Below, in pieces: positions 43,648 to 52,993 of a stretch of DNA of 64,000 nucleotides. The translations under genes and the position numbers were made by a program. This DNA is from Rufibacter tibetensis (GTDB lineage: Bacteria; Bacteroidota; Bacteroidia; Cytophagales; Hymenobacteraceae), in assembly GCF_001310085.1 (NCBI RefSeq), contig NZ_CP012643.1, positions 4,408,001-4,472,000 on the forward strand, written 5' to 3'. A model generated the notes under the pieces. It was not told the DNA's origin and ran no database searches. It saw only the letters and a program-made list of their open reading frames with translations. Position 1 is the stretch's first letter, and the number at the start of each line of letters is the position of its first letter.

Positions 43648-44847
43648 ATGAAAGCTTCTTCTCTCTCCATTACAGTCCTCTCTTTAGGTTTTCTATTTTC
43701 CTGCAACACCCCATACCAAGCTTTGCATCAGAAAGTAGTGTTGGTAGACACACATAATGATGTCATTTCCCAGGTAATTATGGAAGGACTATCGGTGGAG
43801 CAGGATCTGACTGGAAAAGCGCATACTGATCTGGTACGGATGAAAAAAGGCGGACTTGATGTACAGGTATTCGCTGTTTTCTGTGATGAAACCTATGGAC
43901 CTGGCCGGGCATTCGCTTTTGCGAACCAACAGATAGATACTTTGGAAGCAGTGGTGCGACGGAATCCTGACAAGTTGCAAATGGTCTATTCTCCAGCCCA
44001 AATGCACGAGGCGGTGAAAGTAGGCAGAATAGCTTCTATGACCGGGGTAGAGGGTGGTCACATGATAGAAGATAAACTAGACAACCTGGATCACCTCTAC
44101 AACCGAGGTGTTCGTTACTTAACCCTTACCTGGAACAACAGCACCGCTTGGGCTTCTTCGGCTGCTGATGAAACTCGTGGCGAAGGCTACAATGGTAAGA
44201 AAGGTTTGAATGAGTTTGGGAAGCAGGTGGTGCGTCGCATGAACAACTTAGGTATGCTGGTAGACCTTTCACATGTGGGGGAGCAAACCTTTTGGGATGT
44301 CATGGCCACCACCACCAAGCCGGTTCTGGTGTCTCACAGTTGCGCGGCTGCTTTATGTAAACACTCCAGAAACCTTGATGATGAGCAAATCAAAGCCGTT
44401 GGCAAGAACGGAGGGGTCATTCACCTCAATTTCTTTTCAGAATTTCTGGACAGCAGCTACAACCAACGCGTGCAAGCATTCATGAGCAGGCACCAAAATG
44501 ACATCAAGGCCCTAGAGGAAAAAGGAATAAAAGGACCAGCCCTACGCGCTGCTTTATACCGTCAATTCCCTCAGGAAGCAAGTACGCTTAACCCACCTAT
44601 TTCTGTGCTGATTGATCACATAGACCATGTAGTAAAGCTTGCCGGGGTAGACCATGTAGGACTAGGCTCAGATTATGATGGCATCAGTTCTGCCCCACAA
44701 GGACTAGAAGATGTCAGTACTTATCCTCTGATCACGAAAGCGTTGATGGAGCGAGGGTACAAGAAAAAAGAAATTGAGAAGATTTTAGGCGGCAACTTCA
44801 TTCGGGTATGGGAAGCCAATTCTTCTTCATCTGTAGCACGCAACTAA
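43648..44847 (+). CDS. membrane dipeptidase (M19) lipoprotein
   Basis: A 399-residue zinc dipeptidase of the renal dipeptidase family. A lipoprotein signal (LSLGFLFSC, Cys at about 19) is followed by VLVDTHNDVISQV (HxD metal ligands), MTGVEGGHMIED (bridging Glu), LVDLSHVGEQTFWDVM, KPVLVSHSCAA and HVGLGSDYDG. The enzyme probably cleaves dipeptides, including D-residue ones, at the cell envelope. It is complete, convergent with the aminotransferase gene and separated from it by a hairpin. Confidence 0.93.
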   Translation: MKASSLSITVLSLGFLFSCNTPYQALHQKVVLVDTHNDVISQVIMEGLSVEQDLTGKAHTDLVRMKKGGLDVQVFAVFCDETYGPGRAFAFANQQIDTLEAVVRRNPDKLQMVYSPAQMHEAVKVGRIASMTGVEGGHMIEDKLDNLDHLYNRGVRYLTLTWNNSTAWASSAADETRGEGYNGKKGLNEFGKQVVRRMNNLGMLVDLSHVGEQTFWDVMATTTKPVLVSHSCAAALCKHSRNLDDEQIKAVGKNGGVIHLNFFSEFLDSSYNQRVQAFMSRHQNDIKALEEKGIKGPALRAALYRQFPQEASTLNPPISVLIDHIDHVVKLAGVDHVGLGSDYDGISSAPQGLEDVSTYPLITKALMERGYKKKEIEKILGGNFIRVWEANSSSSVARN

Positions 44848-44853
44848 AGCTTA

Positions 44854-44897
44854 CTTCTTTTGAAGCTGTTTTTCTGAAACAATGCTTAAAGCAGAAG
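44854..44897. terminator. hairpin between convergent dipeptidase and aminotransferase genes
   Basis: CTTCTTTTGAAGC on the left pairs imperfectly with GCTTAAAGCAGAAG on the right around GTTTTTCTGAAAC. The position suggests a two-way terminator. Confidence 0.5.
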
Positions 44898-44908
44898 CGG
44901 TGAGCAAC

Positions 44909-45730
44909 TTATACCAAGATTCCCTCTTTGATTTGGGAAAGGAGTGACTCATTTGTAGTAAACGTTTGCTCCTCCAGTATCTTTATTGCCCTTAAACCAG
45001 TAACATTGCCTCCGAAAACCAATTCGGCACCATCCAGTTCCTCAAGCTTGAATTTACCTTCCTGAATTTTCCACCCTTGCTGAGTTGCCCAGGATAAAAG
45101 GGCTCTTCGCATTACTCCATTCAGGCATCCGGTTTCAAGGTTTGAAGTGTGTAAAGTGTTCCCTTTCACCCAGAACAAATTTGAATAGGTAAGCTCGGCT
45201 AAGTTTCCATCCGGATCAAGAATGATTATATCATCAAGGTTTCTTTCAGCTTTCTCAATACTAGCCATTACATAAACCGGTGAGTTGACTCCTTTGAAAG
45301 TAGAGAAAGGTGAGACGATGGTGCGTGCCGTTTGGCAGATTCCAACTTTGATGTTTTCTGGAGAGGAGGAGAGATGAGTCGGCTGTGCTGTCAGGAGCCA
45401 ATCTGCTTTATTGGTTTGTGGTGTGTACAAACCTTCTCCTGACCGCCATACTTTTAGCTTTATCCGCGCAGTGTAACCACAGTTGTTCTGTTCTGCTAAT
45501 CCTAGAACCTGTTGCTCAAATTCATCACTAAGTAGCTCTGTTGGTAAAGAAAGGCGAAGAACCGAAGCTGCTTCGTGCATTCTTTCCTGATGGTAGCTCC
45601 GAAATCGCAGCTTCCCATTCTCCAGAATCATTGTCTCAAAAAAGCCGTCGTTGTATTGAAAGGCACGGTTCGTGATAGGAAGCCTAAGTTGTTGTTCTTC
45701 TATGAGTTGGTCGTTATAAAGGAGGTACAC
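44909..45730 (-). CDS. aminotransferase class IV (PabC/DAAT/IlvE-like)
   Basis: A 273-residue fold-type IV PLP enzyme. ITNRAFQYNDGFFETMILEN is the N-terminal signature, the lysine in STFKGVNSPVYVMA is the likely PLP site, and GNLAELTYSNLFWVKG and GCLNGVMRRALLSWA bind the cofactor phosphate. The family includes aminodeoxychorismate lyase, D-amino-acid and branched-chain transaminases; a PabC-like lyase is my preference, but sequence alone does not decide. It lies 60 bp downstream of dprA on the same strand. Confidence 0.85.
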   Translation of the reverse strand: MYLLYNDQLIEEQQLRLPITNRAFQYNDGFFETMILENGKLRFRSYHQERMHEAASVLRLSLPTELLSDEFEQQVLGLAEQNNCGYTARIKLKVWRSGEGLYTPQTNKADWLLTAQPTHLSSSPENIKVGICQTARTIVSPFSTFKGVNSPVYVMASIEKAERNLDDIIILDPDGNLAELTYSNLFWVKGNTLHTSNLETGCLNGVMRRALLSWATQQGWKIQEGKFKLEELDGAELVFGGNVTGLRAIKILEEQTFTTNESLLSQIKEGILV

Positions 45731-45790
45731 AGGAGTTCTGGTTAGTTTGAACAGGTAAGCAGAAATGAATGGAGACTAGAGCAATACTGC

Positions 45791-46903
45791 TTACACCAGA
45801 CTATATAATTTGCCGGGCATCGCTTTTACAATTCCGCTCATTTCTAAGGTGAACAGCAAGGCTGAGAGCTGGCTCATATTGAACCTGGTGTGCCTACTAA
45901 GCACGTCAATGTGAGTTGGGCCAGCCTGTTGTAGCGTTTTAAGAACTGTTTGTTCTTCCTCAGGAAATCCTGAAAAATCCAGAGCCTGAGTTTTTTGCAA
46001 GGCAACAGGAGCAAGCGCCTTGTCCCAGTTCAGGAGTTCTTCCAGGTCTTTGGGTTTGGTATAAGGAACTGCTTTGAGGCTTTTGATCAATTGATTGCAG
46101 CCCTGCGAAGTCTCTGACGTAATGGGTCCGGGTACTGCCATCACCTCGCGGTCGTAGCTATGGGCTATATCAGCGGAAATAAGGGAACCACCTTTGCTGG
46201 TTGACTCCACCACTATGGTGCAGTCGGCCATACCGGCGATGATGCGGTTCCGGGCAGGGAAACGGGGAGCATCGGGTTTGGTCCCGAAGGGGAACTCAGA
46301 AAGTAAACCTCCGTTTAGCAGCATCTTGTCCGCATCACGCTTATGAGCGGCGGGGTACACGGTTTCTACACTGTTGGCCATAACGCCTATGGTGGGAAGA
46401 CCTATTTTCATGGCAGCCCTATGCGCTAGAATATCAATTCCGAAGGCTAATCCGCTTACCACTAATACATCATGCTGCAACAAACCCTGTACAAGTTGCT
46501 CAGTTACCAACCGCCCATATTCCGTACTCTTGCGTGTACCCACTATACTGATGACCTTCTGGGCGTTCAGATCGGCGTTGCCTTTGTAGTAAAGCAGGAG
46601 CGGAGCATCCGGAACATGCCTTAGCCGTTCAGGGTAGTCTGGGTGGGTGTAAGGCAAGAGGCGTACCTCTTCTTTTTCGGCCCGCAGAATGACTTCCTCC
46701 GCCTGGCGCAATGCAGAGGATTTGCTTTGCATAATGCTTTTTACCAGTACTTCCCCAATGCGCGGGATTTTTACTAATCTCTCCTTTGGTGCCTCAAAGA
46801 CAGCTTCGGCTGAGCCAAAATACTTTACTAACGTACGCGCCGTACCGCCTCCCACCTGGGGAATAATGGGCAAAGCAACCTGGTACAATAGATCTTTGGA
46901 CAC
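45791..46903 (-). CDS. dprA: DNA-processing protein DprA
   Basis: DprA (370 residues) binds incoming single-stranded DNA and loads RecA in natural transformation. An N-terminal SAM/HhH region (IIPQVGGGTARTLVKYF, LVKIPRIGEVLVKSI) precedes the Rossmann domain with ISIVGTRKSTEYGRLVTEQL, VSGLAFGIDILAHRAAM, FPARNRIIAGMADCTIVVES and GGSLISADIAHSYDREVMAV, then a C-terminal winged-helix domain. It is complete. It lies downstream of merR with an 85-bp gap carrying an inverted repeat. Confidence 0.94.
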   Translation of the reverse strand: MSKDLLYQVALPIIPQVGGGTARTLVKYFGSAEAVFEAPKERLVKIPRIGEVLVKSIMQSKSSALRQAEEVILRAEKEEVRLLPYTHPDYPERLRHVPDAPLLLYYKGNADLNAQKVISIVGTRKSTEYGRLVTEQLVQGLLQHDVLVVSGLAFGIDILAHRAAMKIGLPTIGVMANSVETVYPAAHKRDADKMLLNGGLLSEFPFGTKPDAPRFPARNRIIAGMADCTIVVESTSKGGSLISADIAHSYDREVMAVPGPITSETSQGCNQLIKSLKAVPYTKPKDLEELLNWDKALAPVALQKTQALDFSGFPEEEQTVLKTLQQAGPTHIDVLSRHTRFNMSQLSALLFTLEMSGIVKAMPGKLYSLV

Positions 46904-46918
46904 TGGTGAGTAGTAAGG

Positions 46919-46980
46919 AGTTCTGAGTCTAGAGTTCTGAACCTGGTATTTTCAGCTTAAAACCCAAGACTCAGAACTCA
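46919..46980. repeat. inverted repeat between dprA and merR
   Basis: GAGTTCTGAGTCT (46919-46931) is the exact inverse of AGACTCAGAACTC (46968-46980). Direct copies of AAGACTCAGAACTCA lie at 46966-46980 and 47396-47410, flanking merR. Confidence 0.65.
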
Positions 46981-46988
46981 AGACTACT

Positions 46989-47327
46989 TTAGGGAAGTTG
47001 GGATTTGATGTTGATTAAAAATTCTTTCACCTTCTCAAGTGATTGGATCATCTCAAACTTCTCTTTGGCCTGCACGCCGCGCGTCTTCAGCATTTCACGG
47101 GCACCCTGAATGGTATAGCCACGCTCCTTTACCAGATGGTACACAAAGCGCAGGTTTTCAATGTCTTTTGGAGAAAAGAGGCGGTTTCCTTTTTTGTTTT
47201 TCTTTGGTTTAAGGATGTCAAATTCGGTTTCCCAAAATCGGATAAGCGATGGGGCTACTTCAAACATGGCGGCTACTTCGCCAATGCTGTAATACTGCTT
47301 TTCTATATCTCTTTCTTTGTAAGGCAC
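46989..47327 (-). CDS. MerR family transcriptional regulator
   Basis: A one-domain MerR-type regulator of about 113 residues: QYYSIGEVAAMFEVAPSLIRFW is the helix-turn-helix and FSPKDIENLRFVYHLVKERG the second wing. A conserved short type in Bacteroidota with unknown target. I place the start at GTG 47327 (VPYKERDIEK), which in my recollection fits the usual N-terminus. An in-frame ATG at 47369 would add 14 residues encoded partly by a copy of the TTCTGAGTCTT repeat. There is no ligand domain. It is transcribed away from alaS. Confidence 0.85.
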   Translation of the reverse strand: MPYKERDIEKQYYSIGEVAAMFEVAPSLIRFWETEFDILKPKKNKKGNRLFSPKDIENLRFVYHLVKERGYTIQGAREMLKTRGVQAKEKFEMIQSLEKVKEFLINIKSQLP

Positions 47328-47336
47328 GTCAGTTGC

Positions 47337-47410
47337 GTTCTGAGTCTTGAAATCTACGCCCTGAGCCATTCTAATCTATAGCCGACTCAGGACTAAAGAC
47401 TCAGAACTCA
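47337..47410. repeat. GTTCTGAGTCTT repeat copies upstream of merR
   Basis: GTTCTGAGTCTT (47337-47348) and its inverse AAGACTCAGAAC (47396-47407) form an inverted pair around the merR upstream region. The same units occur on the other side of the gene. Confidence 0.55.
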
Positions 47411-47427
47411 GAACTACCTTCTTTTTA

Positions 47428-47448
47428 GCTTGTTTTCTGAAAAACAGC
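47428..47448. repeat. intergenic palindrome upstream of alaS
   Basis: GCTTGTTTT faces AAAACAGC around CTGA, with one bulged base. It belongs to the T-run/A-run-centred set. Confidence 0.5.
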
Positions 47449-47490
47449 GCGAAAACACCGGCCATTCCGCCGCATTTTGGTAAAAAACCT

Positions 47491-47498
47491 TACTTTTG
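47491..47498 (+). promoter_or_regulatory. candidate promoter -7 element for alaS
   Basis: TACTTTTG matches TAnnTTTG exactly, 98 bp before the alaS ATG. A TTTG at 47476-47479 is too close to be a standard -33 element. Confidence 0.45.
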
Positions 47499-47595
47499 CG
47501 TACGGTGTTGGGCTCGGTGAAAAGGCAAAAATTCGCTTTTTCTTTCGCATTTACAATACCTTGCACCACAGTTTAGAAAGCTATTATTTAAATAA

Positions 47596-50217
47596 ATGAC
47601 CTCCGCCGAGATACGCCAACAGTTCCTCGATTTCTTTGCCTCTAAAGGCCACCAGATTGTGCCGTCGGCGCCCATTGTGGTGAAAGACGATCCAACCCTC
47701 ATGTTCACCAACTCGGGCATGGCGCCTTTCAAGGATTATTTCCTGGGCAACAAACCCGCACCATCACCACGCGTAGCCGATACGCAGAAGTGTTTGCGCG
47801 TGTCTGGAAAGCACAATGACCTGGAGGAAGTAGGTTATGACACCTACCACCACACCATGTTTGAAATGCTGGGGAACTGGTCGTTTGGCGACTATTTCAA
47901 GCAAGATGCTTTAAAATGGTCTTGGGAACTGCTGACGGAAGTATACAAACTGCCAAAAGACAGGTTGTACGTTTCGGTATTTCAAGGTGACTCCACAGAG
48001 AACTTACCTATGGATCAGGAAGCTTTCAATGTTTGGAAGACGATGATTGCGGAAGACCGAATCTTGATGGGTAACAAAAAAGACAACTTCTGGGAAATGG
48101 GTGATACCGGTCCGTGCGGTCCTTGTTCTGAGATACACGTGGACTTACGTTCTGAGGAGGAAGTTGCCAGGATCCCGGGCAAAGACCTGGTAAACAACGA
48201 CCATCCGCAGGTGGTGGAGATTTGGAACAACGTATTCATGGAGTTCAACCGTTTAGCCGATGGCTCTTTGGTGAAACTCCCTGCGCAACACGTAGATACG
48301 GGTATGGGCTTCGAGCGTTTGTGCATGGCTATCCAGGGCAAACAGTCCAACTATGACACGGACGTTTTCCAGCCGATGATTCAGTTCATCGCCTCTGAAG
48401 CCGGTGTGTCGTACGGACAGGATGAGAAGACTGACATTGCCATTCGGGTAATTGCGGACCACATCAGGGCCATTTCCTTTACCATCGCTGATGGCCAGTT
48501 GCCGTCAAACAACAAGGCAGGTTATGTCATCCGCCGGATTCTGCGCCGCGCTGTTCGGTACGCCTTTACGTACCTGAACTTCAAAAAGCCTTTCTTGAAC
48601 ACCATCGTGCCGGTTCTAGCTGATCAGTTGGCGAACGTATTCCCTGAATTGAAGGCTCAACAGGCCTTTGTGCAGCGCGTGATTGAGGAAGAGGAAAACG
48701 CTTTCCTGCGCACGCTAGAGAATGGGTTGAAACGGTTAGATACCTTACAAGATACATTCAAAGCAAACGGCAATGTCATTGACGGCAAAACTGCTTTTGA
48801 ACTATATGACACCTTCGGGTTCCCGCTGGACTTAACAGCTTTGATTGCCAAAGAAAACGGTTTTACCATCGACGATGCTGGCTTTACCACAGAGATGGAG
48901 CAGCAGAAGAACCGGTCCCGCAACGCTGCACAAACCGAGCAGAGCGACTGGACCGTGTTGCAGCCTGAGGTAGAAACCGAGTGGGTAGCGTATGATGCGG
49001 AGCAGGTAGAAGCCCGTGTGGTACGGTACCGCCAGGTGACCGCCAAAAACAAAAAGGAATTCCATGTGGTGTTAGACCGCACCCCTTTCTATGCTGAAAG
49101 CGGCGGACAGGTGGGCGATACCGGCGTACTGGAATCTGCTTCAGGTAACGTCAAGGTGCTCGACACGAAGAAAGAAAACGATTTGATTCTGCACATCACC
49201 GCAGATTTACCAAAAGATTTAGATGCTCCTGTAGTAGCTAAGGTGGACTCTAAACGCCGGGCGCTTATTCAAAAGAACCACTCAGCCACCCACTTGTTGC
49301 ATGCGGCTTTAAAACAGGTGCTGGGTGACCACGTGAACCAGAAAGGCTCCTTGGTTAGTGACAAACTGCTGCGCTTTGACTTCTCCCACTTCACCAAAGT
49401 GACCGAGGAGCAATTGCGCGAAGTGGAACAGATTGTGAACGAGCGAATCCGGGAATCCATTGAGAAAGACGAGCGCCGCAACGTGCCTATTGACGAGGCC
49501 AAGGCTTTTGGGGCAACTGCTTTGTTCGGGGAGAAATACGGTGAGTTTGTGCGCATGATCACCTTTGACCGCAATTTCTCTGTGGAGCTTTGCGGAGGTA
49601 TGCACGTGGGTAACACCGGAAACATCGGGTTTTTCAAAATAATCAGTGAAAGCTCGGTTGCGGCCGGGGTAAGAAGAATTGAAGCGGTTACCGCTGATGT
49701 AGCGGAACAATTCGTGGATGAACAGATTACCCAGTTTGAGGAAGTGAAACAACTTCTAGGTGTGCAGAAAGAATTCGGCAAAGCCATTGAGAAGTTGCAG
49801 GACGAGAATGCCGCCTTGCGCAAGCAATTAGAAGCTTTTGAATTGAAACAGGTAACCGCCCAAAAAGAGAGATTAGCTTCTGAAGTACGTGATGTAAAAG
49901 GGATTAACTTCTTAGCAGCCAAGGTAGATGTGAGCTCTGCTGATTACTTGAAAAAACTTGCCTTCGACTTGCGCAGTGTGGTAAACAACCTGGTGTTGGT
50001 GCTTGCGGCAGATGTAGACGGAAAACCACAACTGGCCGTTATGTTGTCAGATGAAGTGGTTTCAGGCAAAGGACTGAACGCCGTGCAGATGGTAAAAGAA
50101 CTGGCCAAAGAAATTAAAGGCGGCGGCGGCGGACAACCTTTCTACGCCACTGCTGGTGGTAAGGAGGTTTCTGGCTTAGAGGCCGCTTTAGCTAAGGCCG
50201 AAGCTTTGCTTTCCTAA
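47596..50217 (+). CDS. alaS: alanine-tRNA ligase
   Basis: AlaS (873 residues, normal length) charges tRNA-Ala and edits mischarged Ser and Gly. The catalytic domain has FFASKGHQIVPSAPIV and FEMLGNWSFGDYFK. The editing domain has HSATHLLHAALKQVLG and CGGMHVGNTGNIGFF with the zinc His and Cys residues. A coiled coil and the C-Ala DHHA1 domain end in GGGGGQPFYATAGG. It is complete, with its own promoter, and followed by gatB after a gap of about 175 bp with hairpins. Confidence 0.97.
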   Translation: MTSAEIRQQFLDFFASKGHQIVPSAPIVVKDDPTLMFTNSGMAPFKDYFLGNKPAPSPRVADTQKCLRVSGKHNDLEEVGYDTYHHTMFEMLGNWSFGDYFKQDALKWSWELLTEVYKLPKDRLYVSVFQGDSTENLPMDQEAFNVWKTMIAEDRILMGNKKDNFWEMGDTGPCGPCSEIHVDLRSEEEVARIPGKDLVNNDHPQVVEIWNNVFMEFNRLADGSLVKLPAQHVDTGMGFERLCMAIQGKQSNYDTDVFQPMIQFIASEAGVSYGQDEKTDIAIRVIADHIRAISFTIADGQLPSNNKAGYVIRRILRRAVRYAFTYLNFKKPFLNTIVPVLADQLANVFPELKAQQAFVQRVIEEEENAFLRTLENGLKRLDTLQDTFKANGNVIDGKTAFELYDTFGFPLDLTALIAKENGFTIDDAGFTTEMEQQKNRSRNAAQTEQSDWTVLQPEVETEWVAYDAEQVEARVVRYRQVTAKNKKEFHVVLDRTPFYAESGGQVGDTGVLESASGNVKVLDTKKENDLILHITADLPKDLDAPVVAKVDSKRRALIQKNHSATHLLHAALKQVLGDHVNQKGSLVSDKLLRFDFSHFTKVTEEQLREVEQIVNERIRESIEKDERRNVPIDEAKAFGATALFGEKYGEFVRMITFDRNFSVELCGGMHVGNTGNIGFFKIISESSVAAGVRRIEAVTADVAEQFVDEQITQFEEVKQLLGVQKEFGKAIEKLQDENAALRKQLEAFELKQVTAQKERLASEVRDVKGINFLAAKVDVSSADYLKKLAFDLRSVVNNLVLVLAADVDGKPQLAVMLSDEVVSGKGLNAVQMVKELAKEIKGGGGGQPFYATAGGKEVSGLEAALAKAEALLS

Positions 50218-50223
50218 ACATCT

Positions 50224-50265
50224 TCTGCTTTGGGGTTGTTTGAAATAAAGCAGACCCAAAGAAGA
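50224..50265. repeat. intergenic palindrome between alaS and gatB
   Basis: CTTTGGG (50228-50234) mirrors CCCAAAG (50255-50261), with outer TCT/AGA pairs. The centre contains GTTTGAAAT. A weaker copy (TTTTCTAAAATC) follows at about 50325. Confidence 0.5.
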
Positions 50266-50392
50266 GATCACCTTAAGGTTTTCAGAACCTCATTGTTATA
50301 GTTAGTACAGTCTTTTAGCGGCTGTTTTCTAAAATCAAGACCAAAACAGAAATCGTATTACACAGAAGGTAATACGTGCTACAATAAAGAAC

Positions 50393-51850
50393 ATGAACGA
50401 AGATATCCGTTCCCAGTATCAGGCCATTATAGGTCTAGAGGTGCACGCGCAATTGTTGACAGAAAGCAAGGCCTACTCAACTGATTCTACAGAGTATGGC
50501 ATGTTTCCGAACACGAACCTGAGTGTAATCACCCTTGGCCACCCGGGCACCTTGCCGCGCGTAAACAAGAAGGTAGTAGAGATGGCCATGAAAATGGGAT
50601 TGGCCACTGATTGCCAGATCACCCGCAACAACTACTACGCTCGTAAGAACTATTTCTACCCAGATCTTCCGAAGGGTTACCAGATCACCCAGGATAAAAC
50701 CCCTATTTGTACCAAGGGCCATTTAGACATCAAAACCAAAGAAGGGGGCGAGAAACGCATTGGCATCACACGCATCCACATGGAAGAAGATGCTGGTAAA
50801 TCCATGCACTTGGCGGGTGAGACTGAAACTCTAGTTGACTTGAACCGTGCCGGAACGCCTTTGATTGAGATTGTATCTGAGCCTGACATCAGAGATTCAG
50901 AGGAAGCGTATGCGTACCTGACCCAAATTAAGAAACTGGTGCAGTACCTGGAGATCTGCGACGGGAACATGGAAGAAGGGTCTTTGCGCTGCGATGCCAA
51001 CATTTCAGTGATGAAAAAATGCGCCGACAAGTGGGGTACCAAGGTGGAGGTGAAGAACATGAACTCCTTCCGGAACGTGCAACGCGCCATTGAGCACGAA
51101 ATTGACCGCCAAATAGAGATTCTGGAGAACGGTGGCACCATTGACTCTGAAACCCGGAACTTTGACGCCAACTCAGGCACCACGACGGGCATGCGTTCAA
51201 AAGAAACCATGAACGACTACCGCTACTTCCCGGAGCCAGACCTTCCGCCGGTGATTATCTCAGAGGAGTGGCTGAACAATGTGAAAGAAAGCATGCCGGC
51301 ACTTCCTCAGGTGCTGTACAACCGTTTTACGGGGGAGTATGGCTTGTCTGACTATGACGCAGGAGTATTAACCGATGACAAAGAAATAGCGCTATATTTT
51401 GACACCTTGTGTCAGCACACCAAAAATTACAAAGCTGCTGCCAACTGGATGAGCGGACCGGTAAAATCTTACTTAAATGAACTGACGCTCTCTATGGAAG
51501 CGTTTCCATTAAAGCCAGAGCAAATTGCCGGATTAATAGAGTTGGTAGACAGCAACAAAGTGAGCCACAGCGTTGCTTCCAAACAGATCTTCCCGTATTT
51601 GCTGGAGAATCCAAGTAAAACCGCGCAACAAGTAGCCACAGAGCAAAACTTGGTACAGGAATCTGATGAAGGAGCACTGCAGGGATTGATTGATCAGGTG
51701 CTGACCGCTAACCCGCAGAAAGTGGCAGAGTACAAAGCCGGAAAGGCTTCCTTACTGGGGATGTTCATGGGAGATCTCATGAAACAAACCAAAGGAAAAG
51801 CTGACCCTAAGATTGCGAATAAATTATTGAAGGAGAGCTTAGATAGATAG
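50393..51850 (+). CDS. gatB: aspartyl/glutamyl-tRNA amidotransferase subunit B
   Basis: GatB (485 residues) is the tRNA-binding and kinase subunit of the GatCAB complex, which converts Glu-tRNA-Gln (and Asp-tRNA-Asn) to the amidated form. Signatures are IIGLEVHAQLLTESKAYS, LGHPGTLPRVNK, KNYFYPDLPKGYQITQ, TRIHMEEDAGKSMH, LVDLNRAGTPLIEIVSEPDI and the C-terminal YqeY-like tail ending at LGMFMGDLMKQTKGKADP. GatA and GatC are not in this window. The next gene lies 18 bp downstream. Confidence 0.97.
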   Translation: MNEDIRSQYQAIIGLEVHAQLLTESKAYSTDSTEYGMFPNTNLSVITLGHPGTLPRVNKKVVEMAMKMGLATDCQITRNNYYARKNYFYPDLPKGYQITQDKTPICTKGHLDIKTKEGGEKRIGITRIHMEEDAGKSMHLAGETETLVDLNRAGTPLIEIVSEPDIRDSEEAYAYLTQIKKLVQYLEICDGNMEEGSLRCDANISVMKKCADKWGTKVEVKNMNSFRNVQRAIEHEIDRQIEILENGGTIDSETRNFDANSGTTTGMRSKETMNDYRYFPEPDLPPVIISEEWLNNVKESMPALPQVLYNRFTGEYGLSDYDAGVLTDDKEIALYFDTLCQHTKNYKAAANWMSGPVKSYLNELTLSMEAFPLKPEQIAGLIELVDSNKVSHSVASKQIFPYLLENPSKTAQQVATEQNLVQESDEGALQGLIDQVLTANPQKVAEYKAGKASLLGMFMGDLMKQTKGKADPKIANKLLKESLDR

Positions 51851-51868
51851 GCTCGTTTCCAGACAAAC

Positions 51869-52993
51869 ATGAAGAAACAAATGATAATGGCTGCTGCCTC
51901 ACTTTTAGTGTTCAGCGCCTGCCAAAAGAAGGGAGTGGCCACCACAGATACGGACAAAAGTTACCGCATCTCGGGCAAAATCAACAACATGACCACTGGT
52001 AAAGTCTACCTGGATGAGCTGGGGGAGCAAGCGTTTGTTCCCTTTGACACCGCCCAGATAAACAAAGACGGTACCTTTGTCATGGAAGGATCAGTTGCTG
52101 AACCTTCTATCTACAAGCTTGGGTTTGAAAACCAAGAAGGTGTAATGCTGGTGGTAGATAATAAGCCCATTGAAATCACTGCAGATTCAGGAAAAGTGGC
52201 CCAAAGCTATACTGTAAAAGGATCTAAGGATTCTGAATTGATTCAGCAGCTGAACACCATCATGCAGGACATGCAGCAGAACGCCACCGCGTTGAACCAA
52301 CAGTTTCAGGAAGCTTCTTCTTCAGGCAACCAGGCTGAGGTGAAAAGAATCCAGGAGCAGTTTATGGCAGTGCAGAAAGAGAATCAGGATAAGTTGAAAG
52401 CTTTTGTGAAAGCTAATCCTTCGTCAGTGGTTTCGGTATACACTGCCGCCAACATCCTGAACCTGGACGAGCATTTTACTTTTGTAGACAGCATGTCTAT
52501 TGCTTTCAAACAGGCGCTTCCAAATTCAAAATACACCAAGTCCCTGGACGCCCGTTTGTCTAAGATGCGCACGACTGCTTTAGGTAGTGCTGCTCCAGAC
52601 ATTAAATTACCTTCTCCCGCCGGTCCTGAGATTGCCCTTACTTCTTTACGTGGTAAGTATGTTTTGATTGACTTCTGGGCTAGCTGGTGCGGTCCGTGCC
52701 GCCAGGAGAACCCAAATGTGGTACGCATGTACAACAAGTACAAAGACAAAGGATTTGAGATTTTCGGGGTGAGTTTAGACCAGGATAGAGGCAAATGGTT
52801 GAAAGCGATCGAAAACGATAAGCTGACCTGGCCGCATGTGTCTGACCTGAAAGGTTGGGAAAGCAGTGCTGCCTCACTTTACGGCATTACCGCAATCCCA
52901 CAAACTGTTTTGTTGGACAAAGAAGGTAAAATCATTGCGAAGAACCTGAGAGGGGCAGCCTTGGAAGAGAAACTCGCTTCCTTGCTGAATTAA
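51869..52993 (+). CDS. TlpA-like thioredoxin-fold lipoprotein with DUF4369
   Basis: A 374-residue envelope protein. The lipoprotein signal ends in LLVFSAC (Cys at about 17). A DUF4369 domain (about 30-130) and a helical segment (about 130-190) precede a thioredoxin domain with active-site C274-x2-C277 (WASWCGPCRQ) and the cis-Pro region GITAIPQTVLLD. It probably exchanges disulfides in the periplasm; the partner is unknown. It follows gatB by 18 bp and ends inside a 40-bp-arm palindrome. Confidence 0.92.
   Translation: MKKQMIMAAASLLVFSACQKKGVATTDTDKSYRISGKINNMTTGKVYLDELGEQAFVPFDTAQINKDGTFVMEGSVAEPSIYKLGFENQEGVMLVVDNKPIEITADSGKVAQSYTVKGSKDSELIQQLNTIMQDMQQNATALNQQFQEASSSGNQAEVKRIQEQFMAVQKENQDKLKAFVKANPSSVVSVYTAANILNLDEHFTFVDSMSIAFKQALPNSKYTKSLDARLSKMRTTALGSAAPDIKLPSPAGPEIALTSLRGKYVLIDFWASWCGPCRQENPNVVRMYNKYKDKGFEIFGVSLDQDRGKWLKAIENDKLTWPHVSDLKGWESSAASLYGITAIPQTVLLDKEGKIIAKNLRGAALEEKLASLLN

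Noticed and set aside
49269-49922. 217-codon minus-strand frame inside alaS
   Set aside because: Shadow of the alaS reading frame; Ser/Cys-rich translation of antisense codons.
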